A DNA stretch of 64,000 nt from Clostridium_X cadaveris (GTDB lineage Bacteria; Bacillota; Clostridia; Clostridiales; Clostridiaceae), in NCBI RefSeq assembly GCF_039521325.1, contig NZ_BAAACD010000045.1, one strand, 5' to 3'. Positions 1 through 8,637 of this stretch are shown one piece after another (position 1 is the stretch's first letter; every line of letters starts with the position of its first letter). The position numbers and the translations under genes were made by a program. The notes below the pieces were generated by a model. That model was not told where the DNA came from. It saw only the letters and a program-made list of their open reading frames with translations, and made no database searches.

Positions 1-1076
1 TTTGGATTCATAGGAACTATATTGTACAAGTCTTCCTCAGTAATACTTCCCTCTGGAATTGGAGCTCCATACCTCCAGCCGTGTGAAAAGCATACCTTTC
101 TTCCTGTAACATTAGATATTGAATGCAATAAAAAATTATCCATAGTCGATTCAGCAGCTAAATCCCTACAAAGTAGAGTTTTCGTCTTTCCAACTACTGT
201 ATTTAAATTATCAATATACGGTTCATATGCTTCTTCTACTAGTTTTTTTATCTCTTCATTTTCATCAATATCAGCTGTTACTGGAATAAGTTCATGTTCA
301 TAATTCACAACTCTTCCATTCAATATTTCTAAATCAAGCTTGCCTATAAAGGATCCATGACAACCTGATTGTATTAATATAGTATTTCCCGCCTTAATTG
401 GAGAGTTTAATCTATTATGAGTATGACCGCTTATACATACATCTACTCCTGTTGTCTTTGATAGAATCTCATAATCTGTAGGCATACCTAAATGAGAGAG
501 CATTATTACAATATCACATTTATGCTTATTACGTAGCTCAGAAGCTATTATTGGTATTTCTTTATATTCTGGTGACATATATATACCTTCAGAAAATTTT
601 TGTGGAAATCCTTGAACAACATGTTCGCAGGCCATTCCAAATATACCAACCTTTAACCCATCATATTCTTTTACTATATAAGGATCAAAAAGTCGCTTTT
701 TTTTATCGTAGATATATACATTAGCAGCAAGTAATGGATAATTGAGCCTATAAATTAAATCTCTTAATTTTGATGGAGTATATGCAAAATCCCAGTGAGC
801 AGTCATAGCTTCAATACCCATTGCATTTAAAATCGGTAAAATTGCCATGCCATGTGTCTGAGTAGTTATAAATGTTCCATGAAATGTATCACCGCAATCA
901 AGAAACAAACTATTTTCTGACTCTTCTCTTATATTATCAACAAGAGTTTTTATTCTTGCATATCCTCCTGCCTCTTTAACCTGAAATCCTTCTTTTTCAA
1001 AGAATACTTCTTTATGAGAAGCAATGTATCCATGGACATCGTTTAATTGAATTAAAGTTAATTTCTTCTTTTCCAT
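1..1076 (-). CDS. 5'-nucleotidase/SoxB-like metallophosphatase (C-terminal part outside window)
   Basis: Starts at ATG 1076 and runs off the left edge, so about 358 residues are visible. The N-terminal calcineurin-like metallophosphatase domain shows QLNDVHG, DCGDTFHG, SHLG and SGHTHNR, the dinuclear-metal ligands of the UshA/CpdB/SoxB superfamily. Where 5'-nucleotidases have GNHE, this protein has AMTAHWDFAY, which resembles the GHWEF version that I recall from SoxB thiosulfohydrolases. The second half begins the 5'-nucleotidase C-terminal domain (LAAESTMDNFL, a variant of the usual GDLLADA-like motif). No signal peptide precedes the first motif, so it is probably cytoplasmic. The gene lies just downstream of a DsrE-family gene on the same strand. 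Family assignment is firm; whether the substrate is a nucleotide or a sulfur compound is not. Confidence 0.8.
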   Translation of the reverse strand, partial: MEKKKLTLIQLNDVHGYIASHKEVFFEKEGFQVKEAGGYARIKTLVDNIREESENSLFLDCGDTFHGTFITTQTHGMAILPILNAMGIEAMTAHWDFAYTPSKLRDLIYRLNYPLLAANVYIYDKKKRLFDPYIVKEYDGLKVGIFGMACEHVVQGFPQKFSEGIYMSPEYKEIPIIASELRNKHKCDIVIMLSHLGMPTDYEILSKTTGVDVCISGHTHNRLNSPIKAGNTILIQSGCHGSFIGKLDLEILNGRVVNYEHELIPVTADIDENEEIKKLVEEAYEPYIDNLNTVVGKTKTLLCRDLAAESTMDNFLLHSISNVTGRKVCFSHGWRYGAPIPEGSITEEDLYNIVPMNP

Positions 1077-1144
1077 TAGTACATCCTTTCCTTTTAGATT
1101 AAAAACATCCTTAGTTTAATATCAATATTATATTTTTGTTTTTA

Positions 1145-1495
1145 CTATGGTCTAATATAGGAATATCCTTCTTGCTGCTTTTTTGAAATTTCTACAACAC
1201 CAGCAGGAACAACAGTTGCAAATGCACACATAGGGCTGTTTTCCGGATTAAATTTATTTAATGCATTTTTACATGCAGCAAATTTAACTTTTTCTTTACT
1301 TAATTCGTCCATCTCAAGATATAATTTTGATTTTTGTGCTACATGCTCTATAAGTCCCATAACTGCAATACCATTAGCTACAATTTCAATTTCAAACTCC
1401 TCATTATTTTCCCTTCCATACTTAAGCATATTTTTTGTGTTTTCTAAAACCATATGCCATTTAGATTCCTCATCTATGTGATAAAGTACTTTCAT
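1145..1495 (-). CDS. DsrE-family small protein
   Basis: A 116-residue protein starting MKVLYHIDEESKWHM, with the short alpha/beta fold pattern of DsrE/DsrF-like proteins (COG1416 type): strand-forming EIEIVANGIAV in the first half and a C-terminal region ending VPAGVVEISKKQQEGYSYIRP. A GGGAGGT ribosome site precedes ATG 1495. DsrE relatives take part in sulfur relay, but the C-terminal half carries only scattered cysteines (FAACKNAL, SPMCAF), so a persulfide carrier role is inference. It is followed after 68 bp by the SoxB-like metallophosphatase, which makes a shared sulfur-related job thinkable. Confidence 0.7.
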   Translation of the reverse strand: MKVLYHIDEESKWHMVLENTKNMLKYGRENNEEFEIEIVANGIAVMGLIEHVAQKSKLYLEMDELSKEKVKFAACKNALNKFNPENSPMCAFATVVPAGVVEISKKQQEGYSYIRP

Positions 1496-1580
1496 AAAAT
1501 GTTACCTCCCAATATTTTTATTTTAAACCAACATATATTTTTCTCTTAAATATTTTTATTATTCTAATTTTACATAAAAC

Positions 1581-1613
1581 AGAGACATTAAGACTTTCAA
1601 TCTCAATGTCTCT
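1581..1613 (-). terminator. Intrinsic terminator after the AGPS-like operon
   Basis: An inverted repeat AGAGACATT...AATGTCTCT with a short loop lies directly after the stop codon of the 1619-3349 gene. On the minus strand it is followed by a broken T-run (GTTTTATG). It separates the five-gene redox operon from the DsrE gene. Confidence 0.7.
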
Positions 1614-1618
1614 AAAAA

Positions 1619-3349
1619 TTATTTTTTTAATAAAACCTTCTCTTCTTTCTTTAAATCTAACCCAAGAGTTCCTCCCGGATTCATATTGTAACTAGGATCG
1701 AAATAATCCTTTAAAACTTTAAACACGCCATATTCTCGGCTTCCAAGTTGTCCTTCTAACCATGGTGCAAACATTTTTCCAATTCCATGATGATGACTTA
1801 AAGCTGCTCCTGATTTTTGAATTGCATCCAATATGGTTGCATGGTAGCGCTTAAATTCATCCGCATCGCTCATCTTTGTTATAAATATGAAATATAAGTT
1901 TGCTCCTTGTGGGTAACAGTGAGACATATGAGTAGTAACTATAGTATTTGGAAGCCTATGGCATACTTCTCTGACTTCCTTGTGCACCTTTGCCATATTA
2001 GACCAATTTACAGTGCACTCTAAAGTATCTGTGATTACACCAAAATCCATAAGGGTATCTCTAAGATATGGGTCATTGAATCTTCCCTTCTCCCAACTTT
2101 TCGTAACAAAAGAAGTAAGGCTCATCCCTCCAAACTGTTTCGCAATTCTTTTTATATTTTTTGCTACATTTTTAGAATATCCCTTTCCACCATCAGTAAA
2201 TCCTAAAAACAAGCATCTTTCCATATCTTTATATCCGCGGATATCAAAAATTTTCTGAAGTGGTGTTTCATCTACATTATAAAGACGAAGCATCAAATTA
2301 GTTTCCTCTGGGTCAGAAAGACGGAATACAGAAGAATATCCTGCTTCACACTGCATCATTTCTCTCGCCGCTGCCATAGCAATTTCCCAATTTTTAAAGA
2401 TATAAGAAAAACGAATTCTATTTTCCGGCATATATCTAAACACTTTTAAAGTTACTTCTGTTAACACTCCGAAAGTTCCCTCACTACCCATCATAATCTG
2501 GTTAAGGTTTGGTCCAGTAGCCTCTCTTGGGTAATGGCTGGTAGTTATTGTTCCTATAGGCGTAGCATATTTTTGTCCCATAACAATATCTGTTATACAT
2601 CCATAATAAGTACTATTCTGTCCTGCACCTCTTGTAACAACCCAGCCTCCTACACTGCTGTACTCAAATGATTGTGGAAAATGTCCACAAGTATAAGCTC
2701 TTTTAGCTCCAAATAACTTTTGTGCGTCATTTAATACCTGCTCTAACTTAGGACCTGACATTCCTGATTGCACTGTAATTGTCTGATCTATTTCACTGAA
2801 AGAAATAACCTTATCATAGCGTTTTCTCATATCAAGGGAAACTCCACCCTTTATAGGTTCAACTCCTCTTGTAACACTGCTGCCTCCCCCATATACATAT
2901 AAAGGTATATTATGTTCTGTACAGTAGGCTACAATCTTTTCAACCTGTTCAGTAGTATCTGGGTAAATAACTATGTCAGGAACACAATCTACTCTTTTAT
3001 CACGAAGGCGAAGTGCATCATATCCAGTCTTTCCATAAGCTACTGCAAGCCTTGGATAATCCTCTGTTGTCACAAATTCTTTTCCTGCGATCTCTTCAAA
3101 AGCACGAATGTGGCATTCATCAAGATTACATGGAATATCAAGCTTTACTTCATCCATTCCTATGTCTCCATTATAATGACTAAAATCTTCATCTGTCATT
3201 TTAAATTTTTCTTTCATCAGCTTATATAAAGATTCTTTTGGATACTTTACGAATTCTGGATCTCCCCATCTAAATATAGAACGATAACTTTTAGCTGGCG
3301 CTGCTTCCTTTACCCATTTAGGTTCAAATCCTGTATATGGCTTACTCAT
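1619..3349 (-). CDS. FAD-binding oxidase related to alkyl-DHAP synthase
   Basis: A 576-residue flavoprotein of the VAO/PCMH fold. Residues from about 125 to 305 form FAD_binding_4: VPDIVIYPDTTEQVEKIV, YVYGGGSSVTRG, then SVGGWVVTRGAGQNS and MGSEGTFGVLTEVTLKVF. The C-terminal FAD-oxidase domain carries SHHHGIG near residue 518, matching the catalytic histidine stretch of alkyldihydroxyacetonephosphate synthase, and ends with FDPSYNMNPGG. It is the last gene of a minus-strand operon behind an FGGY kinase (14 bp gap). The kinase plus AGPS-like pairing recalls E. coli ygcE/ygcU, from memory. AGPS swaps an acyl for an alkyl chain on DHAP; here the substrate is unknown. The family is secure, the reaction is not. 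Confidence 0.85.
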   Translation of the reverse strand: MSKPYTGFEPKWVKEAAPAKSYRSIFRWGDPEFVKYPKESLYKLMKEKFKMTDEDFSHYNGDIGMDEVKLDIPCNLDECHIRAFEEIAGKEFVTTEDYPRLAVAYGKTGYDALRLRDKRVDCVPDIVIYPDTTEQVEKIVAYCTEHNIPLYVYGGGSSVTRGVEPIKGGVSLDMRKRYDKVISFSEIDQTITVQSGMSGPKLEQVLNDAQKLFGAKRAYTCGHFPQSFEYSSVGGWVVTRGAGQNSTYYGCITDIVMGQKYATPIGTITTSHYPREATGPNLNQIMMGSEGTFGVLTEVTLKVFRYMPENRIRFSYIFKNWEIAMAAAREMMQCEAGYSSVFRLSDPEETNLMLRLYNVDETPLQKIFDIRGYKDMERCLFLGFTDGGKGYSKNVAKNIKRIAKQFGGMSLTSFVTKSWEKGRFNDPYLRDTLMDFGVITDTLECTVNWSNMAKVHKEVREVCHRLPNTIVTTHMSHCYPQGANLYFIFITKMSDADEFKRYHATILDAIQKSGAALSHHHGIGKMFAPWLEGQLGSREYGVFKVLKDYFDPSYNMNPGGTLGLDLKKEEKVLLKK

Positions 3350-3362
3350 TCATATTTCCTCC

Positions 3363-4985
3363 TCACTTCTGCACTGTTTGCTCAGTTCTTATAATTTTTA
3401 TATTCTGATTTGTATTTTTCTTTTCTTTAAAGTTGTCATCATGTTTTGAAAGAATCTTAATCTTTTTATAAAGCGGTAAAAGATGTGAATATATTTTTCT
3501 ATAAATTTGTTTATATATAGCCTCATATTGCTTGTGTACTTCAACTTTGGGTTCAAAAATATCTTTGACATGCACCATAGATTCCATAGCTTCTTCATAA
3601 TTTTTAAACTCTCTCATAGCTACAAATCCTGCTATGGAAGCACCAAGTCCACAAGCTTCATGGGTTTGAATTCGCTTTACTGGAAGTCCAAACATATCAG
3701 CTGTTATCTGGCAAATTTCATCGCTCTTAGAACCTCCACCTGCTACATATAGTTCACTTATTTTTTGAGAAGACCTTCTTTCCATACTATACATCCCATC
3801 CATAAGTGCAAATCCGATTCCTTCTATAATAGCTCTATAAAGGTGGATTCTCGTATGAACATCTGAAAATCCTATAACTGCTCCTTTTGCATTTGGCTTT
3901 ATAACTCCAGGTGTCCAAAATGGCTGCAATATAAGACCATCACATCCAGGTTCAATTTCCCTAAGTCTCTCATTCAAAAGCTCTTCTGCTGAACAACCTT
4001 TCATATCAGCCTCAACACATTCCTTAGCTGCAAATTCCCGCTTAAACCATGATATTAGCCAATATCCACGATATATTTGAATTTCTGGATTAAAAATCCC
4101 TTTAGGAACTCCAGGATATGCCGGTAAAAATTTTTCGGGTTCAAAATACTTTCTTGTAGCAAATTGAATTGTAGCTGTGGTTCCAAAAGACAATGCAGCT
4201 TGATTTTCATGAATTACTGACAAGCCTAGTGTCTCACACCCTTTATCAGACCCTGTAGAAATAAGAGGAAGCCCCTCTGGTATGCCTGATAATTCTGAAC
4301 TTTCTTTAGTTATATATCCAATTACATCTTCAGTGCATACTAAATCACACATCATCTCTTCAGGTATATCACACATACATCTCTTAAGATTATTTTTTGA
4401 CTGCCATGTTCCATTTCTGTAATCAAAAGGAATGTGTCCAATCATATTAGCTGGGCAATCTTTAAGCTCTCCTGTCAAAAGATAATTTAAATACGTTGGC
4501 AGCATTACAAACTTTTTTGTCCTACTCCATATATCTGGCTCATTCTCTATAATCCAATTTGCTTTTGTAACTTGATACTGTCTTTTCAATGCCACGTCCA
4601 TTCTCACTATTTTAAGTGCGATTTTCACCCACCATTTAAATGGTTTTATAGTTCTTGTCTCCCTACTATCAAGCCATAGGATTACATCAGTGAGTGGATT
4701 ATAATTTTTGTCAAGACATATACAAGAATCTCGAATTGTAGTAAGAGTAACAGCTATAACATCATCGTATCCATTTTCATTTTTCTCTTTCAATTCCTTT
4801 CCTATCTCACATAATGTTTTATAGTAAAATTCAGGTTTCTGCTCTGCCCACCCGGGTTTTCTAGAAAAATAGGGCTGGACATATTTGTGCTGAACCATGC
4901 TTACAATATTACCAGATTTATCTACTAACATTCCACGCATGCTCTGGGTTCCAAGATCAAAGGTTAATATTAACGGTTCCATCAT
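3363..4985 (-). CDS. FGGY-family carbohydrate kinase (glycerol/xylulose kinase-like)
   Basis: 540 residues. The N-terminal phosphate-binding motif is LTFDLGTQSMRG. The FGGY C-terminal half shows LSFGTTATIQFA, RAIIEGIGFALMDG and ELYVAGGGSKSDEICQITADMFGLPV, the ATP-binding and signature region. After the family's usual end there is a Lys-rich tail of roughly 50 residues (KKIKILSKHDDNFKEKKN...), which is unusual. GGAGGG precedes two adjacent ATG codons (4985 and 4982), either of which could start. It sits between DUF1667 and the AGPS-like gene, so its sugar or polyol phosphate product probably feeds those enzymes. Glycerol is a candidate because of the GlpA-like neighbour, but no residue here decides it. 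Confidence 0.85.
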   Translation of the reverse strand: MMEPLILTFDLGTQSMRGMLVDKSGNIVSMVQHKYVQPYFSRKPGWAEQKPEFYYKTLCEIGKELKEKNENGYDDVIAVTLTTIRDSCICLDKNYNPLTDVILWLDSRETRTIKPFKWWVKIALKIVRMDVALKRQYQVTKANWIIENEPDIWSRTKKFVMLPTYLNYLLTGELKDCPANMIGHIPFDYRNGTWQSKNNLKRCMCDIPEEMMCDLVCTEDVIGYITKESSELSGIPEGLPLISTGSDKGCETLGLSVIHENQAALSFGTTATIQFATRKYFEPEKFLPAYPGVPKGIFNPEIQIYRGYWLISWFKREFAAKECVEADMKGCSAEELLNERLREIEPGCDGLILQPFWTPGVIKPNAKGAVIGFSDVHTRIHLYRAIIEGIGFALMDGMYSMERRSSQKISELYVAGGGSKSDEICQITADMFGLPVKRIQTHEACGLGASIAGFVAMREFKNYEEAMESMVHVKDIFEPKVEVHKQYEAIYKQIYRKIYSHLLPLYKKIKILSKHDDNFKEKKNTNQNIKIIRTEQTVQK

Positions 4986-5022
4986 ATACCCTCCATCATT
5001 TCATCCCTATATTGAATCAATG

Positions 5023-5388
5023 CTAATTATCAATTTCTCCTAAAAGGCTGCTAGTAGCTATCACATCAACATTAAGTCCCAATACATCGTGTATAATAAT
5101 GTCTCCCCGCAATACCCTTTCCTCTATTACTACCTTGTTAATCTCTTTCATAACATCAAAAATCTTGTCTTTTGGTATTTCTGCACTAACTCTTACTGGC
5201 AAAACAGGTGCGTCCTTAAAAATCGTTTTCACTGTAGAGCAAATTGTACGCATAGGATGAGTAAACTCTGTTTTTGCAAATTCTATTCCCCTTTTGCACT
5301 TATTTCCACTTACTGACATACCCTTTTCTGTGAAATCTATTTTAAGATGGCATCCATTAGGACATATAATGCATGTTAACTCTTTCAT
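5023..5388 (-). CDS. DUF1667 iron-sulfur-type small protein
   Basis: 121 residues beginning MKELTCIICPNGCHLKI. Cysteines are arranged CxxCxxxC near the N-terminus and again at GNKCKRG, the pattern of DUF1667, which is found beside GlpA/GlpB-like flavoproteins in anaerobes. Four conserved cysteines suggest an Fe-S or zinc site. The start ATG overlaps the upstream stop (TGATG), and GGAGG lies 7 bases before it, so translation is coupled with the flavoprotein. A likely role is electron transfer or a subunit in the neighbouring oxidoreductase complex; this is inference from position. Confidence 0.8.
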   Translation of the reverse strand: MKELTCIICPNGCHLKIDFTEKGMSVSGNKCKRGIEFAKTEFTHPMRTICSTVKTIFKDAPVLPVRVSAEIPKDKIFDVMKEINKVVIEERVLRGDIIIHDVLGLNVDVIATSSLLGEIDN

Positions 5389-6629
5389 CACTGCACCTCC
5401 ATTTCCACTTTTGAATCCTGCTTAATTCCAAGGTCACTTAAATTCACTATCAACCTCTCCATTTCAGGAGGCTTTAAATTAAAATATTTTTTTTCAAATA
5501 CCGTCTTTCCATCAACTTTTATTGAAAATACAGCTTTTTCCATAACATCTCTGCTTCTAAAATATAATATTATCTCTTCCTCAAGATTAACATGTACCTT
5601 CTGTGGCACCATATATAAAAAATTAGAACTTACATTTAGGTTAACAGTTCTCTTTTCATCCTTTCTATAATGCGCTGCTGCCTTCCCTGCAATTTCACCG
5701 CTTTCCGATACGTAATCTACAAGGTCGTTGACATGAAGTGCATTACCACAGGAAAAAATGCCAGGAACATTTGTCATAAATTTCTCATCGCATATAGGAC
5801 CTTTAGTCCTTGGATCCAATATAACACCAAGATTTTCTGCCAACTCATTTTCAGGAATTAAACCTACAGATAGAATCAACGCGTCACACTCTATAATTTC
5901 TTCTGTTCCAGAAATAGGCTTCATACTTTCATCAACTTTTGAAATCTCTACAGCCTTCAATCTGTCCTGTCCAAAGACTCTCGTTACAGTCCTTGATAGA
6001 TAAAGTGGAATATCAAAATCAGTAAGACACTGCATTATATTTCTTGTAAGTCCCGATGGTGATGGTTTAGCCTCATATACTCCACATACCTTAGCTCCCT
6101 CTAGTGTAAGTCTTCTTGCCATGATAAGTCCTATGTCTCCACTGCCTAAAATAACACATTTCTTCGTAGGCATCTCTCCTAAAATATTCGTGAAATGTTG
6201 GGCAGTTCCTGCTGTAAATACTCCTGCTGGTCTTGTTCCATGAATTGATACTTGCTTTGCGGTTCTCTCTCTACATCCTGTGGAAAGAACTATAGTCTTA
6301 GTCTCATAAGATATAACGCCATCCTTATTAACTACTGTGACTTCAAAGCCATAGTCGATTTTCTTTATATAAGTTACAAAAGTCAAAACCTTATAATCAA
6401 TTTTTAATAAATGAAATTCTTCTATAAACTTTTCTGCGTATTCCGGTCCAGAAAGCTTCTCTCCAAATCTAACTAATCCAAATCCATCATGAATACATTG
6501 TTTTAGTATACCTCCCAATCTGCTTTCTCGCTCAATTAGCAGAACTTCTGCATTTTCTTTCTTTGCAGAAATAGCAGCTGCAAGGCCGGCAGGTCCCCCT
6601 CCAATTACTATGACATCATACTTTTTCAC
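5388..6629 (-). CDS. NAD(P)/FAD-dependent oxidoreductase, GlpB-like neighbour enzyme
   Basis: About 413 residues with a Rossmann FAD motif at the very start (VIVIGGGPAGLAAAISAKK), a second dinucleotide fold (KKCVILGSGDIGLIMARRLTLEGAKV) and a late FAD motif (VPGIFSCGNALHVNDLVDYVSESGEIAG), the layout of pyridine nucleotide-disulfide reductase-like enzymes. No redox-active CxxC disulfide is seen; CIHDGFGLVRFG follows the first fold as in relatives that pair with GlpA-like subunits. The last 80 residues (VPQKVHVNLEEEIILYFRSR...) look like a beta-rich extra domain. GTG 6629 is preferred because AGGTAGGTG sits 6 bases upstream; GTG 6638 is in frame. It overlaps the upstream gene and is translationally coupled downstream. 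Confidence 0.82.
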   Translation of the reverse strand: MKKYDVIVIGGGPAGLAAAISAKKENAEVLLIERESRLGGILKQCIHDGFGLVRFGEKLSGPEYAEKFIEEFHLLKIDYKVLTFVTYIKKIDYGFEVTVVNKDGVISYETKTIVLSTGCRERTAKQVSIHGTRPAGVFTAGTAQHFTNILGEMPTKKCVILGSGDIGLIMARRLTLEGAKVCGVYEAKPSPSGLTRNIMQCLTDFDIPLYLSRTVTRVFGQDRLKAVEISKVDESMKPISGTEEIIECDALILSVGLIPENELAENLGVILDPRTKGPICDEKFMTNVPGIFSCGNALHVNDLVDYVSESGEIAGKAAAHYRKDEKRTVNLNVSSNFLYMVPQKVHVNLEEEIILYFRSRDVMEKAVFSIKVDGKTVFEKKYFNLKPPEMERLIVNLSDLGIKQDSKVEMEVQ

Positions 6630-8355
6630 AATCAACACCTACCTTTGTATCTCCAAATATAATTACTGAATCATCATTGGATTTTTTTACATCATCCATA
6701 GGAATATGGTCGTGTTCACTGATTATCTTTGTCACTAGTGGCATGCAGAAACCTCCTTGACATCTTCCCATTCCAGGTCGTACTCTCTTTTTCACACCAT
6801 CAACAGTATGGACAGGTATAGGAGATTCTAAAGCATCTATTATTTCTCCTTTGCTTACTTCTTCACATCTACAAATGATTACGCCATAATCAGGATTTTT
6901 TCTAATCATTTCTGAGCGTTCCTCTTTGCTCATCTCCCTCAATACGGGTATTCCCTTTCTGAACGGATTAAAATCTTCGTTTTTTCTCACATCCTGTGAT
7001 TTTTTTAATTCCTCAATAACCATTTTACAAACATCCTCCGCTACTGCAGGAGATGTTGTAAGTCCTGGAGATTGAATCCCAGCACAGTGGATAATATTAT
7101 TTGTTTTTCTTCCTCTTTCAATAACGAAATCCTCTTCAAAGGTTGCTGCACGTACACCTGTAAAATATGTGATTATATCACGCTCTGATAATCCTTTTGC
7201 AGTCTGTTTTTGCTTTTCAAATACTTCTTCTATGCTTTCAGCTTCTGTAGCAAAATTTTCTTTTTCATAAGTTTCAACAGCATTAGGTCCTACTAATAAG
7301 TTGTCATGAACGGTTCGTAAAATCCCTCCACCTTTTGTATGCTTTTTGTTTCGAGTTAAAGTTTTAATTGAAGCAATAGATCCTACTAAATGAGCTGATT
7401 TCTTATCTAATATAGAATTTGTTCCTCGTCTTGGATGAATGGAGTAAAAGCGATCTTTTGCCATGGAAGCTATATCTTCTGCAAAAGTACCAGCAGCATT
7501 TATAACTAGCTTTGGATATATATCTCCTCTATTTGTATGAACGCATATTATTTCTCCATGTTCCACATTCATTCCTAATACTGCCGTATTTAATGATACC
7601 TTAGCTCCATTTATAACAGCATTTTCGCCATAAGCTATTGTTAATCCATATGGACATACACATCCAGCGCTTGGATTATACAATGCAAAAGAAAAGTCCT
7701 CATTGAGTTCCGGTTCACATTCTCTAAGTTTCTTCTTTCCGATAATCTTCGTATCCTTTACTCCACAGATATACTTTCTCTGCATAGCGTAGAGCCATAT
7801 GATAGGGTATAGATATGCTTGCTTGAATCCAACATACTGTCCACATCTCTTGAATGGTACAGAAAGTTCACTGCACACTTTATCAAACATCTTATTTCCA
7901 ATTAGTACATAATGCTGCTTTAGACTTCCTTTGCCTAGATCCACACCGGGATGAACCTCTCCGTCGTTCCTTCCAGAAGCTTGCATAGCTAAATCGGATT
8001 CCTTTTCAACTAGAAGTATATTAAGTTTCCATTTCGTTAATTCTCTTGCAATACTGGCTCCAGATATTCCACCACCAATTATTAATACATCTGGTATAGC
8101 CCCTTCTAGTTCTGAAGTTCTTATTTTTGGAACTCTCATCTTAGGTATATCATCACCTGTAAATTTAATGTCATTAACAACATGCATATTGCTATTCTTA
8201 ACTACGCACAAGGAGCACGCATGGACAATATCTTTCCAATTGTCTAATGTTCCTCTTACCTTAATACACTCATCTTCAATATTTACTGCAAGCTTACCTC
8301 CATACTCACTGTCCAGCTTTTTCTGAATCTTTTTTTCTAGTTTTTTTATATTCAT
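6616..8355 (-). CDS. GlpA-like FAD oxidoreductase with N-terminal BON-like and C-terminal [2Fe-2S] BFD domain
   Basis: 579 residues. Residues 1 to about 80 are not part of ordinary GlpA; the pattern IKVRGTLDNWKDIVHACSL...VVNDIKF resembles a BON domain (weak call). A DAO-type FAD motif follows (VLIIGGGISGASIAREL), then the glycerol-3-phosphate dehydrogenase/2-hydroxy-acid oxidase-like body. The C-terminus carries CRC...GRCQGGFC, the four cysteines of a BFD-like [2Fe-2S] domain as in anaerobic GlpA. GGGGGT precedes ATG 8355 (ATG 8367 is in frame but poorly spaced). It is the first gene of the operon, opposite a TetR gene. Likely substrate: glycerol-3-phosphate or a related 2-hydroxy phosphate; unproven. 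Confidence 0.85.
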   Translation of the reverse strand: MNIKKLEKKIQKKLDSEYGGKLAVNIEDECIKVRGTLDNWKDIVHACSLCVVKNSNMHVVNDIKFTGDDIPKMRVPKIRTSELEGAIPDVLIIGGGISGASIARELTKWKLNILLVEKESDLAMQASGRNDGEVHPGVDLGKGSLKQHYVLIGNKMFDKVCSELSVPFKRCGQYVGFKQAYLYPIIWLYAMQRKYICGVKDTKIIGKKKLRECEPELNEDFSFALYNPSAGCVCPYGLTIAYGENAVINGAKVSLNTAVLGMNVEHGEIICVHTNRGDIYPKLVINAAGTFAEDIASMAKDRFYSIHPRRGTNSILDKKSAHLVGSIASIKTLTRNKKHTKGGGILRTVHDNLLVGPNAVETYEKENFATEAESIEEVFEKQKQTAKGLSERDIITYFTGVRAATFEEDFVIERGRKTNNIIHCAGIQSPGLTTSPAVAEDVCKMVIEELKKSQDVRKNEDFNPFRKGIPVLREMSKEERSEMIRKNPDYGVIICRCEEVSKGEIIDALESPIPVHTVDGVKKRVRPGMGRCQGGFCMPLVTKIISEHDHIPMDDVKKSNDDSVIIFGDTKVGVDCEKV

Positions 8356-8441
8356 ATTTACCCCCATTGCTACATAGTAGCAGGCAGCTACGTCAAATTC
8401 TTTTCCGCTTCAAAATCCGCTGTCTTTTATAATTTTAACTT

Positions 8442-8463
8442 AAGTCGGTCGACTGTCCGACTT
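8442..8463. promoter_or_regulatory. Palindromic operator between the redox operon and the TetR gene
   Basis: A perfect inverted repeat AAGTCGG-N8-CCGACTT lies in the 282 bp divergent intergenic space, about 87 bp before the GlpA-like start and 175 bp before the TetR start. It is GC-richer than its surroundings. Size and symmetry fit a TetR-family dimer site, so the adjacent regulator probably represses the operon through it. Confidence 0.7.
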
Positions 8464-8637
8464 CCTATCTTAAATTTAACTCCTTTTCTATAATATGTCA
8501 ATATGTCTTTTTTATATAATTACTCGTAAATTTTTATCTAACTAGACAAAAATTTCTTGCTGACATATACTGTAATTATCATGACTCTACACAGTGTATT
8601 TGCTATTTCAAATTTATTATAGAAAGGACTCACAATC

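Noticed and set aside
22..303. Plus-strand open frame at the left edge
   Set aside because: It is antisense to the SoxB-like/5'-nucleotidase gene, whose motifs are unmistakable.
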